From Methylocystis silviterrae (GTDB lineage Bacteria; Pseudomonadota; Alphaproteobacteria; Rhizobiales; Beijerinckiaceae): DNA of 64,000 nt. The position numbers and the translations under genes were made by a program. The stretch is taken from the NCBI RefSeq assembly GCF_013350005.1, contig NZ_JABVWW010000007.1:129501-193500 (forward strand), read 5' to 3'. Under the pieces are notes generated by a model, which searched no databases, was not told the origin of the DNA, and was given only the letters and a program-made list of their open reading frames with translations. Positions 26,151-37,275 of the stretch are shown here, piece after piece; within the stretch, counting starts at the first letter, position 1, and every line of letters starts with the position of its first letter.

Positions 26151-26232
26151 CGATTTGTGCGTTGGCGCACGGAACGCTTTTCGGTGGTTCTGCATTCTCT
26201 CTGCACGACAGAGAAATTGTGGAGCCGCCGTC

Positions 26233-26961
26233 ATGTCCCGCCGTCAATTCAACGCCAGCCGCTTTCTGAAGGTCGCCGCCGTCGCCGCGTTCGCGGGACT
26301 TTCGTCTTCCGCCGTCAACGCTCAGGAAAGCTCCTTCATGGCGCTGTTTGATCCGTCGGCGGGCGCGCAGGAAATGACCGCGTCCTACGATGACGCCCGC
26401 GAGCAGCAAGCCTATTACGGCGGCCAGGATCAGGAGGCTCATTACGCCGCGCAGGACCCGCAGGCTTATTACGGAGATCAAGAAGACGCGCGGCTCGCGC
26501 GCGAATATCCGACCACGACGCGCGAGATCGTGCAGGATCCGACCAATGAGCGTCCTGGCACCATCACCGTCGATACGAACAACCGCTATCTCTATCTGTC
26601 GCTGCCGAACGGACAGGCCGTGCGCTACGGCGTCGGCGTCGGCCGCCAGGGCTTCACCTGGAAAGGCCGGACGCATATCGGCCGCAAGGAAGCCTGGCCG
26701 GATTGGACGCCACCGGCGGCGATGTTGAAGCGCCGTCCCGATCTGCCGCGCCATATGGTTGGCGGCGAGGACAACCCGCTGGGCGCGCGCGCGATGTATC
26801 TTTTCTCGGGCAATCGCGACACGATGTTCCGCATCCACGGCTCGAACGAGCCCTGGACGATCGGACAGGCGGTCTCGTCGGGCTGCATCCGCATGCTGAA
26901 CAACGACGTGACCGATCTGTTCAGCCGCGTGAAGGTGGGCGCCACGGTCGTCGTGCTGTAA
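26233..26961 (+). CDS. L,D-transpeptidase (YkuD family)
   Basis: A 242-residue exported enzyme that forms 3-3 peptidoglycan cross-links or anchors lipoproteins. It has a signal peptide (MSRRQFNASRFLKVAAVAAF to VNAQ, Tat-like SRRQF), a Tyr/Gln/Asp-rich spacer with repeated QAYYG units (about 55-95), and a C-terminal YkuD domain: GTITVDTNNRYLYLSLPNGQ, GVGVGRQGFTWKG and the catalytic HGSNEPWTIGQAVSSGCIRM. The ATG at 26233 begins the signal. A strong terminator follows directly. Confidence 0.9.
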   Translation: MSRRQFNASRFLKVAAVAAFAGLSSSAVNAQESSFMALFDPSAGAQEMTASYDDAREQQAYYGGQDQEAHYAAQDPQAYYGDQEDARLAREYPTTTREIVQDPTNERPGTITVDTNNRYLYLSLPNGQAVRYGVGVGRQGFTWKGRTHIGRKEAWPDWTPPAAMLKRRPDLPRHMVGGEDNPLGARAMYLFSGNRDTMFRIHGSNEPWTIGQAVSSGCIRMLNNDVTDLFSRVKVGATVVVL

Positions 26962-26980
26962 GCCGGCTCTCTGTCAAACG

Positions 26981-27010
26981 AAAGGCCCCGATTGCCGGGG
27001 CCTTTTTATT
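26981..27010 (+). terminator. rho-independent terminator after the L,D-transpeptidase gene
   Basis: A 10-bp stem (26981-26990 with 26996-27005, core AGGCCCCG/CGGGGCCT) has a 5-nt loop and a TTTTTATTTT tail. It lies 20 bp after the stop codon and just before the convergent small membrane protein gene. Confidence 0.85.
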
Positions 27011-27016
27011 TTGCGC

Positions 27017-27226
27017 CTATTCGAGCGAGCAACTGAACACGAGATTGGTGAGCGCCGAAAAGATCACTTGAGTGGCGACCCAAAAGCCGATCAGAGACCA
27101 GGCGAGCTTGTATTTCTCGCGGCCATAAAAGAAGGCCCCTACGAGCGGCACGATGAGAAAGTAAAATTGCCAGGGTGTGCTGACGAAGGTGTCACAATAC
27201 CAGAGATTTAGCTTTTCACTGACCAT
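27017..27226 (-). CDS. 69-residue two-helix membrane protein downstream of gltD
   Basis: Unrecognised. The sequence MVSEKLNLWYCDTFVSTPWQ is followed by two hydrophobic segments (FYFLIVPLVGAFFYG and LIGFWVATQVIFSALTNLVF), separated by REKYKLAW, predicting a hairpin with both ends on one side. A ribosome-binding sequence overlapping the gltD stop (AAGGTGAGAG) and a gap of only 6 bp indicate co-expression with gltD. Whether it serves glutamate synthase is unknown. Confidence 0.65.
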   Translation of the reverse strand: MVSEKLNLWYCDTFVSTPWQFYFLIVPLVGAFFYGREKYKLAWSLIGFWVATQVIFSALTNLVFSCSLE

Positions 27227-27232
27227 TTACTC

Positions 27233-28651
27233 TCACCTTGGCAGATTGGTTTCGCCCATCAGGAATTCGTCCACCGAGTGGGCGCATTGGCGTCCCTCGC
27301 GAATGGCCCAGACGACGAGCGATTGTCCGCGCCGCATGTCTCCGCAGGCGAAGATCTTCTCGCGAGACGCCCGATAGGCGCGCGTGTCCGCCGCGACATT
27401 GCCGCGCGAATCGAGATCGACCCCGAGCGTTTCGAGCAAGCCTTCCCGCACCGGCGACACAAAGCCCATCGCAAGCAGCACCAGATCGGCCTTAAGCTTG
27501 AAGTCGCTTCCGGGCTCCTCCTGCATTTTTCCGTCGACGCGCACGCAGCGCAGCGCCTTCACCGCGCCTTCGGCGCCTTCGAATTCGCGCGTCAGCACCG
27601 AAAATTCGCGCGACGAACCCTCGTCGTGAGAGGAGGAGGTGCGCAGCTTCAGCGGCCAATCGGGCCACGTCAGCAGCTTATTCTCCTTCTCGGGGGGAAG
27701 CGGCATGATTTCGAGCTGGGTGACCGAAAGCGCCCCCTGGCGCACCGAGGTGCCGATGCAGTCCGAGCCGGTGTCGCCGCCGCCGATGACCACGACATGT
27801 TTGCCGGTGGCCAGGATCGGCTCGTTGGTTGAGAGCGGCTCGCCCGAGACCCGGCGATTTTGCTGCGGCAGAAAATCCATGGCGAAGTGAACCCCGCGCA
27901 ATTCGCGGCCCGGGATCGACAAATCGCGCGGCTGTTCGGCGCCGCCGGCGAGGACAACGGCGTCATGGCCTGCGACCAGATCGGCGGCGGTGAGATCGAC
28001 GCCGACATGAACGCCGCAGTGAAACACCGCCCCTTCCGCCTCCATCTGCTGAACCCGACGGTCGATGAGATGCTTCTCCATCTTGAAGTCGGGAATGCCG
28101 TAGCGCAGCAGGCCGCCGGCCTTGGCTTGCTTTTCGTAGACATGCACGTCATGGCCGGCGCGCGCGAGCTGCTGCGCCGCCGCAAGTCCCGCCGGCCCGG
28201 AGCCGACCACGGCGATCTTCTTGCCTGTTTTGCGCTTGGGCGGCTCGGGAACGACCCAGCCCTGCTCGAATCCGCGGTCGATGATCGCGCATTCGACGGT
28301 CTTGATGGTGACCGGCTGGTCCTGGAGATTCAGCGTGCACGAGGCTTCGCAGGGCGCCGGACAGACGCGGCCGGTGAACTCCGGGAAGTTGTTGGTGGAA
28401 TGGAGATTGACGAGCGCGCGCCGCCACTCGCCGTGGTAGACGAGGTCGTTCCAATCTGGAATCTGATTGTTGACCGGGCAGCCATTGTGGCAAAACGGAA
28501 TGCCGCAATCCATGCAGCGCGAGGCCTGGCTGCGCGTGGTCTCGTCCGACAACGGAATGACGAATTCGCGATAATGGCGAATGCGGTCTGCCGCCGGCTT
28601 ATATTTGCGGTCATGCCGGTCGATCTCGAGAAACCCGGTCACCTTACCCAT
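27233..28651 (-). CDS. gltD: glutamate synthase (NADPH) small subunit
   Basis: Feeds electrons from NADPH through FAD and 4Fe-4S clusters to the large subunit for ammonia assimilation. The 472 residues show the N-terminal cluster ligands [20 protein letters not shown], the FAD-binding [34 protein letters not shown] and the NADPH-binding [18 protein letters not shown]. The ATG at 28651 gives [17 protein letters not shown], the family N-terminus. It is separated from gltB by a diguanylate cyclase gene. Confidence 0.95.
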   Translation of the reverse strand: MGKVTGFLEIDRHDRKYKPAADRIRHYREFVIPLSDETTRSQASRCMDCGIPFCHNGCPVNNQIPDWNDLVYHGEWRRALVNLHSTNNFPEFTGRVCPAPCEASCTLNLQDQPVTIKTVECAIIDRGFEQGWVVPEPPKRKTGKKIAVVGSGPAGLAAAQQLARAGHDVHVYEKQAKAGGLLRYGIPDFKMEKHLIDRRVQQMEAEGAVFHCGVHVGVDLTAADLVAGHDAVVLAGGAEQPRDLSIPGRELRGVHFAMDFLPQQNRRVSGEPLSTNEPILATGKHVVVIGGGDTGSDCIGTSVRQGALSVTQLEIMPLPPEKENKLLTWPDWPLKLRTSSSHDEGSSREFSVLTREFEGAEGAVKALRCVRVDGKMQEEPGSDFKLKADLVLLAMGFVSPVREGLLETLGVDLDSRGNVAADTRAYRASREKIFACGDMRRGQSLVVWAIREGRQCAHSVDEFLMGETNLPR

Positions 28652-28851
28652 CTTGTCGCGCACCTCTCGCGCCGCGCGTCGCGGCGGCAACGGCAATTCT
28701 CATCGGCGGCGGCAGTCTCGCGTGGAAAAGCCAATTCGCTTTCCCGAGCGCCCTGAGCTGTCGCAATCTTGGATGTTTTCTAAACGCTTTCGAGGGGTCG
28801 CCGTCAAGCCGCGAAGCTTCCGCGTCATGAGCTGACGGTCGCCAGCATCCA

Positions 28852-30057
28852 CTATTGAGTGCTGGGGCGCATGCCGCGCGCCGCCGACGCGATGCGGCGA
28901 GACTGATCCTCCTTAACGAGGGTGTGCAGCAATTTCACCTGCCGCTGAGCCTTCGCCTCATAAAGCGCTTCATCAGCCACCGCGAGAAGCGCCTCCGCGT
29001 CTGCGCCATGTTCCGTCACCAGAGCTATGCCGACGCTTACGCCGATCGTCGCGTGAACACCGTCGCCGAGGTCATAAGGCGCCGAAATGGAATTCGTCAG
29101 CCGGTGACTCAGCTCCGCCGCCTGCTCGCTCGTCAAATTCTTGGCGAGCACCACGAATTCGTCGCCGCCAATCCGCGCCGCCACGTCGGTCGCGCGCAAG
29201 GACTGGCGGAGGCGCTCCGCGACCAATTTGAGCAGCCTGTCTCCGGCGGCGTGTCCGTACGTGTCGTTGACGGCTTTGAAGTTGTCGAGATCAAGAAAAA
29301 GGACAGCCAATTCGCCGCCCTGTATCGGCGCGCTTTTCATGTTCGCGTCAACCGCGGCGGCGAGCCCGACGCGGTTCGACAGGCCGGTGAGCGCGTCATG
29401 CTTGGCGCGATGGTCGTTAACGCGTTCGGCCTTCATCGTCGCAATAAGCATTTTATTCAGGCTGTAGGCGGCGGCGATCATGGCGGCGAGATAGAGGGGC
29501 ACCTGCAGAAACACGAGATAAAGCAACGGCTCGCCAGAGAGGGCGGCGCCCGGCAGGAACGGGCCGAGGCTCGTCAGGATCATCGCGCCAGCGAGACGCG
29601 GCGCGCCAAAATTACGAAATCCGATGCCGCCGACCATGGCGGACCCAGAGAGACAAGCGAGCGTCGCGGCAATCCAGTCGCCGCTCGCGAGGCTTATAAA
29701 GGCGCCGTAGCCGACGCCGCTACTCCAGAAAAGCTGAAGCAGGAGATAAACATCGGTCGGCGTCTGGCGATGCTCGAGAGCGGCGCGCCGCGAGACTCTC
29801 AGGACGATCAGGCGCACGGCGCCGAGCACGATTTCAAAGACGAACCAAGCGACGAAAGGGAACGTCTGTTCGCGCGCGGCAATCGCTCCCGCCACGACAA
29901 TGGTATTGATGACGCCGCCAAAGAAGACTGGCAGGGTTCCGAACAACCCGCCAATCAACGCCACCTGGATGTCGCGAGTCGCGCCATGCCCAGGGTTCAC
30001 GAGCCAGCGCATCGCGGGCCAGCGCGGCAAGCTGTAAACTCTAGAGTCGTCTCGCAT
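28852..30057 (-). CDS. membrane-bound diguanylate cyclase (GGDEF)
   Basis: A 401-residue enzyme predicted to make cyclic di-GMP. Residues 1-210 hold about six membrane helices (LIGGLFGTLPVFFGGVINTI, FPFVAWFVFEIVLGAVRLIV, LLYLVFLQVPLYLAAMIAAA and others) acting as an input domain. The C-terminal half has DALTGLSNRVGL, AVLFLDLDNFKAVNDTYGHA and an intact active site RIGGDEFVVL. An R-x-x-D inhibitory site (RATD) lies five residues before GGDEF, so product feedback is expected. It lies between gltD and gltB on the same strand. Confidence 0.93.
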   Translation of the reverse strand: MRDDSRVYSLPRWPAMRWLVNPGHGATRDIQVALIGGLFGTLPVFFGGVINTIVVAGAIAAREQTFPFVAWFVFEIVLGAVRLIVLRVSRRAALEHRQTPTDVYLLLQLFWSSGVGYGAFISLASGDWIAATLACLSGSAMVGGIGFRNFGAPRLAGAMILTSLGPFLPGAALSGEPLLYLVFLQVPLYLAAMIAAAYSLNKMLIATMKAERVNDHRAKHDALTGLSNRVGLAAAVDANMKSAPIQGGELAVLFLDLDNFKAVNDTYGHAAGDRLLKLVAERLRQSLRATDVAARIGGDEFVVLAKNLTSEQAAELSHRLTNSISAPYDLGDGVHATIGVSVGIALVTEHGADAEALLAVADEALYEAKAQRQVKLLHTLVKEDQSRRIASAARGMRPSTQ

Positions 30058-30188
30058 CAGGCTTCCTGGCCGCCGTCAAGGAAAAACCGCCGAGTTTAAA
30101 TCAGGTTAGCCCGACTCCCTCTCTTTAACAATCGCTTCTGACAAAGGCAAAGGCTACGCCCAAGCATTCCGCTCATCCGTCGCCCAGG

Positions 30189-33100
30189 TCACTCGCCCGC
30201 AGCTTTCAGCTGTTGCGGCTGCTTTTTGCGCGCGTTGAGTTCGTTGAGCGCGCGCCGATACTCGACCGGCATCACCTTACGGAACTTGCCTACGTAATTT
30301 GGCCAATCCGCCAGAATGTCGCGCGCCCGCGTCGAGCCGGTGTAGCGCAGGTGATTGGCGATCAGCTGCCGAAGCCGCTCGGCGTCGAAGCGCGTCATGT
30401 CGCTCATCACGTCGACGCGGCCATGGCCTTCCAGATCGCCGGACTGGTGATAGGTCTCGGTCATGACGGCCTCCTCGTCGCGCACCGGCTCGAGGTCGAC
30501 CATCGCGAGATTGCAACGCGTCGAGAACGCGTCGTCCTCGTCGAGGACATAGGCGATGCCGCCCGACATGCCGGCCGCGAAGTTGCGGCCGGTCTGCCCA
30601 AGAACCACCACGACGCCGCCCGTCATATATTCGCAGCCGTGATCGCCAACGCCCTCGACGACGGCGAGCGCGCCCGAATTTCTCACCCCGAAGCGTTCGC
30701 CGGCGACGCCCCGGAAATAGCATTCGCCGGCAATGGCGCCATAGAGAACGGTGTTGCCGACAATGATCGAATTCGAGGGGTCGATCTGCCCGGCGTCGCG
30801 CGAGGGATAGATGATCAGCTTGCCGCCCGAGAGGCCCTTGCCCACATAGTCGTTGGCTTCGCCTTCCAGACGCAGCGTCACGCCGCGCGCGACAAACGCC
30901 CCAAAGCTCTGGCCCGCGGTGCCTGTCGCGCGAATGTCGATCGTGTCCTCGGGCAGTCCCGCATGGCCGTAGATGCGGGCGACCTCGCCGGAGAGCATCG
31001 CGCCCGTGGCGCGATCGACGTTGCGGATCTGCGTTTCGATGGAAACCTTCGCGCCGCGATCGAGCGCCGCGCGCGCCTCAGCGATGAGCTTGTTGTCGAG
31101 GACTTTATCCAGGCCGTGATCCTGCGTCTTGCTGTGACGGATCGCTCCGCCTTCTCCCTGCGGCTTGAAGAACAGCTTGGAGAAATCGAGACCGCGCGCC
31201 TTCCAATGCGCAATCGCCTTCTCCTTGTCGAGCATTTGCATCTGCCCGATCATTTCGTCGAAGCTGCGATAACCCATGGAGGCCATGAGTTCGCGCGCTT
31301 CTTCGGCGACGAAGAAGAAGAAGTTGATGACATGTTCCGGCAAGCCGACGAAGCGCTTGCGCAGAACGGGATCCTGAGTCGCGACGCCGACCGGGCACGT
31401 GTTGAGATGGCACTTGCGCATCATGATGCAGCCCGCCGCGATGAGCGGCGCCGTCGCGAAGCCGAACTCGTCGGCCCCAAGCAGCGCGCCGATCACGACG
31501 TCGCGGCCGGTGCGCAACCCGCCGTCGACCTGCACGGCGATGCGCGAACGCAGATTGTTCAGCACGAGCGTCTGGTGCGTTTCAGCGAGCCCGATCTCCC
31601 ACGGCGAGCCCGCGTGCTTGATCGACGTCAGCGGCGAAGCGCCGGTGCCGCCCTCGAAGCCGGAGATCGTCACATGATCGGCGCGGCCCTTGGAGACGCC
31701 GGCGGCGACCGTGCCGACGCCAACTTCCGAAACGAGCTTCACCGACACGGCGGCGCGCGGATTGGCGTTCTTTAAGTCGAAGATGAGCTGCGCCAAATCC
31801 TCGATCGAATAGATGTCATGATGCGGCGGCGGCGAGATCAGGCCGACCCCAGGCGTCGAATGGCGCACCTTGGCGATGACCGCGTCGACCTTGTCGCCGG
31901 GCAGCTGGCCGCCTTCGCCGGGCTTTGCGCCCTGCGCCATCTTGATCTGAATCATGTCCGCGTTGACGAGATATTCCGTCGTCACGCCGAAGCGGCCGGA
32001 CGCCACCTGCTTAATGGCGCTTCGCATCGAATCGCCGTTCGGCAGCGGCTTGAACCGATCCGCCTCTTCGCCGCCCTCGCCGGTGTTCGATCTGCCGCCG
32101 ATGCGATTCATGGCGATGGCGAGCGTCGTATGCGCCTCGCGCGAGATGGAGCCAAACGACATGGCGCCCGTCGAAAAGCGCTTGACGATCTCGTTTGCCG
32201 ACTCGACCTCGTCGAGCGGAATCGGCTTCCGACCGTCCTCCTCGGCTCCTTTGATGCGGAACAGCCCGCGCAGATTGAGAAGCTTCTCGTCCTGCTCATT
32301 CAGCAGCTTCGCGAAGGCGCGATATTTGTCTTGCGCATTGCCGCGCACCGCATGCTGCAGCAGCGACACGGTTTGTGGCGTCCAGCTGTGCGCTTCGCCT
32401 CTGATGCGGTAGGCGTAATCGCCGCCGACGTCGAGCGCCTCCTTGTAGACGGGCGCGTCGCTGAAGGCGAGGCGATGGCGACGCACGGTCTCGCGCGCGA
32501 TCTCTTCGAGCCCGACGCCTTCGATGCGCGTCGTCGTGCCGGTGAAGAATTCGTCGATAAAGCTTTGCGCAAGGCCGACGGCGTCGAAGATCTGCGCGCC
32601 GCAATACGACTGATACGTGGAGATGCCCATCTTGGACATCACCTTGAGAATACCCTTGTCGACCGCCTTGATGAAGCGCTTGACGGCCGTCGGACCGTCG
32701 ACGTCGGAGGGAAACTCCTCCGCGGAGGCGATGAGCGTTTCAAAGGCGAGATAGGGGTTGATCGCCTCGGCGCCGTAGCCCGCGAGACAACAGAAATGAT
32801 GAACCTCGCGCGCCTCGCCGGTCTCGACGACGAGGCCGACGGAGGTGCGCAGCCCTCTGCGGATCAGATGATGATGCACCGCCGCGGTCGCGAGCAGCGC
32901 CGGAATCGGGATGCGGTCCGGCCCGACCATGCGGTCCGAGAGAATAATGATGTTGTAGCGGCCGGTGACCGCCTCCTCGGCGCGTTGACATAGCCGCTTG
33001 ATCGCGGCTTGCATGCCTTCGGCGCCCTTTGCGGCGTCGTAAGTGACGTCGATCGTCTTGGTGTCGAAACTATCCTCGACCGTGCCGATCCAGCGGATCT

Positions 33101-34883
33101 TTTCGAGATCCTCGCTCGTCAAGATCGGCTGGCGCACTTCGAGGCGCTTCTTGTTCGCCGAGCCTTCGTGGTCGAGAATGTTGGGCCGCGGACCGATGAA
33201 GGACACGAGGCTCATGACCAGCTCTTCGCGGATCGGATCGATCGGCGGATTGGTCACCTGCGCGAAGTTCTGCTTGAAATAGGTGTAGAGCAGCTTCTCC
33301 TTGTCGGAGAGAGGCGACACGGGCGTGTCCGTGCCCATCGAGCCAATCGCCTCCTGGCCTGTGACGGCCATTGGGAAAAGCAAAAGATCGAGGTCTTCCT
33401 GCGTGTAGCCGAAGGCCTGCTGACGGTCGAGCATCGACACGTCCCATCGCGCGGGACGCGTATCGACGGGCTTTAGATCCTCGAGCTGAATTTGCGTGCG
33501 CGCCAGCCACTCCTTGTAGGGGTGAGAGTTCGACAGCTCCTTCTTGATCTCGTCGTCGGAAATGATGCGTCCCTGCTCCAGATCGACAAGCAGCATCTTG
33601 CCGGGCTGGAGACGCCACTTGGTAATGATCTTCTCTTCGGAAATCGGCAACACGCCCATTTCTGAAGCCATGACGACGAGACCGTCGTCGGTGACGAGAT
33701 AGCGCGCAGGCCGCAGCCCGTTCCGGTCGAGCGTCGCGCCAATCTGGAGCCCGTCGGTGAAGGCCATGGCGGCCGGACCGTCCCACGGCTCCATGAGCGC
33801 CGCGTGATGCTCATAGAAAGCCTTGCGGTCGGCATCCATCAGCGGATTGCCGGCCCAGGCTTCCGGAATTAGCATCATCACCGCATGCGCGAGCGAATAG
33901 CCGCCGCGCACGAGGAATTCGAGCGCATTGTCGAAGCAGGCGGTGTCGGACTGGCCCTCATAGGAGATCGGCCATAGCTTGCTGATCTCGTCGCCAAACA
34001 GCGGCGAGGAGACCGACGCCTGGCGCGCCGCCATCCAGTTCAGATTGCCGCGCAGCGTGTTGATTTCGCCGTTATGCGCGACGAAGCGATAGGGATGCGC
34101 AAGCCGCCAGGAGGGGAAGGTGTTCGTCGCGAAGCGCTGATGCACGAGCGCCAGCGCCGAGATAAAACGCTCGTCCTTGAGATCGAGGAAATATTCGCCG
34201 AGCTGCGAGACGAGCACCATGCCCTTGTAGACGATGGTGCGCGAGGAGACCGAGACGGCGTAAAACTCCCGTCCGCCATTGCCGAGCCGGTAAATTTCGT
34301 TCGAGGCCGCCTTGCGCGCAAGATAGATGCGCCGCTCAAAGATGTCTGCGTCAGCGACGTTCGGCCCCCGCCCGATGAAGATCTGCGCGTGGTGCGGCTC
34401 GACGGCCTTCACCGCCTCGCCGAGATCGCTCGAGTCGACGGGCAGATCGCGCCAGCCAAGAGCGACGAGCCCCTCTTCTTCGACCGACTTTTCGATGATG
34501 GCGCGCGCGCGCGCGCGCGTTTCGGGATCTCGCGGCAGGAAAAACTGCCCGATGGCGTAATCGCCGGCGGCAGGAAGCTCGATGCCGAGCTTCGCGCACT
34601 CCGCCTTGAAGAACTCATGGGGGATCTGAAGCAGGATGCCGCAGCCGTCGCCGAGCTTGGGATCAGCGCCGACGGCGCCGCGGTGATCGAGATTGAGCAA
34701 TATCTGCAAGCCCATCTCGACGATAGCGTGCGACTTCTCGTTGCGCATGTTGGCGACGAAGCCCACTCCGCAGGAATCATGCTCCTTGGCGGGATCATAA
34801 AGCCCTTGCGCCTGCGGAAGAGCGGGGTCGCGGCCGAGCGGCTGCGGTCCGGCTTCAGCGAAGTGCTCGGCGGGTTTCGTCAT
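30189..34883 (-). CDS. gltB: glutamate synthase large subunit
   Basis: Makes two glutamates from glutamine and 2-oxoglutarate. The 1564 residues include a 37-residue propeptide before the catalytic Cys38 ([12 protein letters not shown]) of the glutaminase domain, the central domain, the FMN domain ([40 protein letters not shown]), the 3Fe-4S ligands [15 protein letters not shown], and the C-terminal beta-helix GXGXG domain ([31 protein letters not shown]). GAGGAG lies upstream of the ATG. A (GC)n run at 34501-34517 encodes an Arg/Ala repeat without disrupting the frame. Confidence 0.97.
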   Translation of the reverse strand: MTKPAEHFAEAGPQPLGRDPALPQAQGLYDPAKEHDSCGVGFVANMRNEKSHAIVEMGLQILLNLDHRGAVGADPKLGDGCGILLQIPHEFFKAECAKLGIELPAAGDYAIGQFFLPRDPETRARARAIIEKSVEEEGLVALGWRDLPVDSSDLGEAVKAVEPHHAQIFIGRGPNVADADIFERRIYLARKAASNEIYRLGNGGREFYAVSVSSRTIVYKGMVLVSQLGEYFLDLKDERFISALALVHQRFATNTFPSWRLAHPYRFVAHNGEINTLRGNLNWMAARQASVSSPLFGDEISKLWPISYEGQSDTACFDNALEFLVRGGYSLAHAVMMLIPEAWAGNPLMDADRKAFYEHHAALMEPWDGPAAMAFTDGLQIGATLDRNGLRPARYLVTDDGLVVMASEMGVLPISEEKIITKWRLQPGKMLLVDLEQGRIISDDEIKKELSNSHPYKEWLARTQIQLEDLKPVDTRPARWDVSMLDRQQAFGYTQEDLDLLLFPMAVTGQEAIGSMGTDTPVSPLSDKEKLLYTYFKQNFAQVTNPPIDPIREELVMSLVSFIGPRPNILDHEGSANKKRLEVRQPILTSEDLEKIRWIGTVEDSFDTKTIDVTYDAAKGAEGMQAAIKRLCQRAEEAVTGRYNIIILSDRMVGPDRIPIPALLATAAVHHHLIRRGLRTSVGLVVETGEAREVHHFCCLAGYGAEAINPYLAFETLIASAEEFPSDVDGPTAVKRFIKAVDKGILKVMSKMGISTYQSYCGAQIFDAVGLAQSFIDEFFTGTTTRIEGVGLEEIARETVRRHRLAFSDAPVYKEALDVGGDYAYRIRGEAHSWTPQTVSLLQHAVRGNAQDKYRAFAKLLNEQDEKLLNLRGLFRIKGAEEDGRKPIPLDEVESANEIVKRFSTGAMSFGSISREAHTTLAIAMNRIGGRSNTGEGGEEADRFKPLPNGDSMRSAIKQVASGRFGVTTEYLVNADMIQIKMAQGAKPGEGGQLPGDKVDAVIAKVRHSTPGVGLISPPPHHDIYSIEDLAQLIFDLKNANPRAAVSVKLVSEVGVGTVAAGVSKGRADHVTISGFEGGTGASPLTSIKHAGSPWEIGLAETHQTLVLNNLRSRIAVQVDGGLRTGRDVVIGALLGADEFGFATAPLIAAGCIMMRKCHLNTCPVGVATQDPVLRKRFVGLPEHVINFFFFVAEEARELMASMGYRSFDEMIGQMQMLDKEKAIAHWKARGLDFSKLFFKPQGEGGAIRHSKTQDHGLDKVLDNKLIAEARAALDRGAKVSIETQIRNVDRATGAMLSGEVARIYGHAGLPEDTIDIRATGTAGQSFGAFVARGVTLRLEGEANDYVGKGLSGGKLIIYPSRDAGQIDPSNSIIVGNTVLYGAIAGECYFRGVAGERFGVRNSGALAVVEGVGDHGCEYMTGGVVVVLGQTGRNFAAGMSGGIAYVLDEDDAFSTRCNLAMVDLEPVRDEEAVMTETYHQSGDLEGHGRVDVMSDMTRFDAERLRQLIANHLRYTGSTRARDILADWPNYVGKFRKVMPVEYRRALNELNARKKQPQQLKAAGE

Positions 34884-35332
34884 TTCGGCGTCTCCTCGAC
34901 AGGACCGCGCGCCTTTTCCTGCGCCCCTCCCGCCCGCTCATCGAACCATAAAACTGTCGTAGGCGTGACCTAAATCGTCGCAGCCCGACTCTCGCATTCC
35001 CGTAACGCAGGTTTCGCAACGTCGATTGCGAATCTCTCGCGTCCTCGTCTCACGTTCGGGCGCAAGGCAAGGGACGCGCCACTTTTGCGAGCCCTCTCAT
35101 TTACGTTGGCCGGGGCGCGTGTCGAGCGACGACCATGAAAATGAAACAGAGCTTCCAAAAGCGAGCGCCGCTTTAAGGTCAGCAACGCTGACATATCTGC
35201 GGGCTAAATTACTGCCAGATTTGCGCTGAAGTGACAAGCAATCGCTTGGGCTTTGGGCGCTTGGCGGTCCAATGCTCGCCGCAATGTTGTCAGAGCATCC
35301 GCGCGGCCGAGAGGGCTTATAGGGAAGAAACA
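34884..35332. other. 449-bp divergent intergenic region between gltB and a Pro/Ala-rich protein gene
   Basis: No coding frame is supported. It must hold the gltB promoter on the minus strand and that of the proline-rich protein on the plus strand. I see no clear -35/-10 pair, riboswitch fold or repeat. A GGGAAG ribosome-binding site sits at its right end. Confidence 0.5.
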
Positions 35333-36751
35333 ATGCGGTCATTCAATGGGAAAGCGGTTTTGCCGTTCGTGTTGGCGCTGGCGGCAAGCGCCGCCGTTCC
35401 GCAGCACGCCTTCGCGCAGTTTTTCTTTCGGCCGTTCGCCAACATCTTCCGCACTCGAATTCCCGACGAGGGTCGGCCGGCCTTCGCCTCCCGTCCCGCC
35501 GTCGCTTCGATCCTCGGGCGCACCGGCTTTCAATTGGTCGGACCGCTCGGTCGCCGAGGCGATCAGATCGTCGCCACCGGCGTCAGTCGCCGCGAGGGCG
35601 AGATGCGCTTTATCATCGACCCCTACGAGGGCCGTATTTTGCGCGCGGTGAGACTTGGACCTCCGCCGATGTATGATCGGGGACCACGCTATGGCGGCGA
35701 TTACGGTCCCTCCGGCGGCGATGCTTATGGCGCGCCCCCGTCGACCGGCGCAGCTCCATACCCGCCCCCGGGCGCCGGCAGTCCCGGGGCGGTCGGCCCG
35801 GCTGCGGATCGCAGACGCCAGCAGCCCGGCGGCGCAGCTTTGGCGGATAAGGCGCCAAATAGCGCCAGCCAACAGCGCGCTCGGGCGGCGCAGAAAACCG
35901 CGGTGCCGAAGAGTTCGCGCGCAATCGCCCCGACGACGAAGCCCATAGCGCCCCCCGGGGCGCCGATTGCGATCGCGCCGGCCGCCTCCCCTGCTCCGGC
36001 GCCGTCCGCGGCTACGCCGATCGAGCCCAAGACCGCGCCGGCCGCCCTGTCGCCGGAGCCCAAGCCGAACGCTCAGAGCGCCAAGACGGCGCCCGCGCCG
36101 AGCACGGAGCAGAAAGGGCCCGATTTAACGGCGACGACAGCCGATAAGACCGCTGGCGACAAGCCGGGCGCCTCTTCGGCTCCGTCAGAACTGAAGTCGA
36201 ATGAAGCCAGCGCCCCCGCGCCGTCGCAAGCGTCCCAGGCGCCGCAGCCAAACACGGAAAGCTCAACTAAGCCGGAGCCGACCTCTGCTGAACAGGCGCC
36301 GGACTCTGGCGCGACTCCGCCGCCGGCGCAGGCCGCAAAGGAAACGCCCGCCGATAAGCCGGCGGCGGATTCAACTTCGATGCAGACGAACGCCGAGCCC
36401 GCCAGCACACCGCCGCAAGCGCAAGCGACGCAGCAGTCGCCGCAAAGCCCTGAAAGCGCCCCCACATCGCCGGCGCCGGTCTCGGCTGATCATGCGCCAA
36501 GCGCTGCTCCAGCGGAGCAGATCGCCGATAAGCCCGCCGCTCCGTCGCAAAGCGTGTCCACGCCTGCGAAGCGCGCAGCGGCCGCCCGCGCCGCCGGAGG
36601 CTCCTCGCGCCGCGCGATCGTCCCGCCATCAGGCGCGAGCGGCACGACTGTCGTGACCCCGACGGCGTCGACGCCGCCGGCCTCCGCCCCGATGGGTTCA
36701 GCGACGGCGAAGACGCCCGAGGACGCCGCAAAGCCGAAGACCGGCGGATAG
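35333..36751 (+). CDS. exported protein with long Ala/Pro-rich low-complexity tail
   Basis: A 472-residue protein. A signal peptide (MRSFNGKAVLPFVLALAASA to AFAQ, about residue 27) leads to a small conserved-looking domain (30-110: RPAVASILGRTGFQLVGPLG, RRGDQIVATGVSRREGEMRF and IDPYEGRILRAVRL), probably a short beta fold of the PepSY kind. Everything from about 115 to the end is Pro/Ala/Ser/Lys-rich and likely disordered, like wall-spanning or TonB-like linkers. No function is known. A strong terminator follows. Confidence 0.75.
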   Translation: MRSFNGKAVLPFVLALAASAAVPQHAFAQFFFRPFANIFRTRIPDEGRPAFASRPAVASILGRTGFQLVGPLGRRGDQIVATGVSRREGEMRFIIDPYEGRILRAVRLGPPPMYDRGPRYGGDYGPSGGDAYGAPPSTGAAPYPPPGAGSPGAVGPAADRRRQQPGGAALADKAPNSASQQRARAAQKTAVPKSSRAIAPTTKPIAPPGAPIAIAPAASPAPAPSAATPIEPKTAPAALSPEPKPNAQSAKTAPAPSTEQKGPDLTATTADKTAGDKPGASSAPSELKSNEASAPAPSQASQAPQPNTESSTKPEPTSAEQAPDSGATPPPAQAAKETPADKPAADSTSMQTNAEPASTPPQAQATQQSPQSPESAPTSPAPVSADHAPSAAPAEQIADKPAAPSQSVSTPAKRAAAARAAGGSSRRAIVPPSGASGTTVVTPTASTPPASAPMGSATAKTPEDAAKPKTGG

Positions 36752-36755
36752 CAAG

Positions 36756-36790
36756 AGAGGCGCCCGAAAGGGGCGCCTCTGGCATTTTCT
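36756..36790. terminator. terminator shared by converging genes
   Basis: The 10-bp stem AGAGGCGCCC (36756-36765) pairs with GGGCGCCTCT (36771-36780) around a GAAAG loop. ATTTTCTT follows on the plus strand and CTCTCTTGC on the minus strand. It probably serves the Pro/Ala-rich gene and perhaps hsp20. Confidence 0.8.
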
Positions 36791-36810
36791 TCGAACGTTC
36801 CGCCGTTACT

Positions 36811-37275
36811 TTACGCAGCCTTGGACTCGACGATCGTCGCGGACGGCGTCGTCACGCCGATGTCGATGCGGCGTGGCTTCTGCGCCTCCGGAATCTCGCG
36901 GACGAGGTCGACGTGCAGCAAGCCGTTGACGAGGCTGGCGCCGGTTACGACCACATGGTCGGCAAGCTGGAACCGACGCTCAAAGGCCCGCGCGGCGATG
37001 CCCTGATGCAGGACCGCGCGGCCGTCGGAAGGCTGCGCCGGCTCTTTCGAGCCTTTGACGGACAGCGTGTTTTCCTTGGTCTCGACGGACAGTTCCTCGC
37101 GCGAGAAGCCCGCGACCGCGAGGGTCACGCGATAGGCGTTCTCGCCCGTGCGCTCGATATTGTATGGCGGGTAGCTTTGGGACGTCTCGAAGCCGCTGGC
37201 CTGATCGAGCAGGTTGAACAGACGGTCGAAGCCGACGGTCTGACGGTACAGCGGAGAGAGATCGAACTGACGCAT
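36811..37275 (-). CDS. small heat-shock protein, Hsp20/IbpA family
   Basis: A 154-residue ATP-independent holdase that binds aggregating proteins. MRQFDLSPLYRQTVGFDRLF starts the N-terminal arm. The alpha-crystallin domain (about 38-125) contains YNIERTGENAYRVTLAVAGF, SREELSVETKENTLSVKGSK and FQLADHVVVTGASLVNGLLH, and a C-terminal tail follows. GGAGGA lies 6 nt before the ATG. Both a sigma-32-type promoter and a ROSE-like leader are visible upstream, consistent with heat control. Confidence 0.95.
   Translation of the reverse strand: MRQFDLSPLYRQTVGFDRLFNLLDQASGFETSQSYPPYNIERTGENAYRVTLAVAGFSREELSVETKENTLSVKGSKEPAQPSDGRAVLHQGIAARAFERRFQLADHVVVTGASLVNGLLHVDLVREIPEAQKPRRIDIGVTTPSATIVESKAA

Noticed and set aside
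34501-34517. (GC)n dinucleotide run inside gltB as a phase-variation switch
   Set aside because: It encodes an Arg/Ala stretch in a full-length conserved gene, and there is no sign of a frameshifted version; bias towards GC codons explains it.
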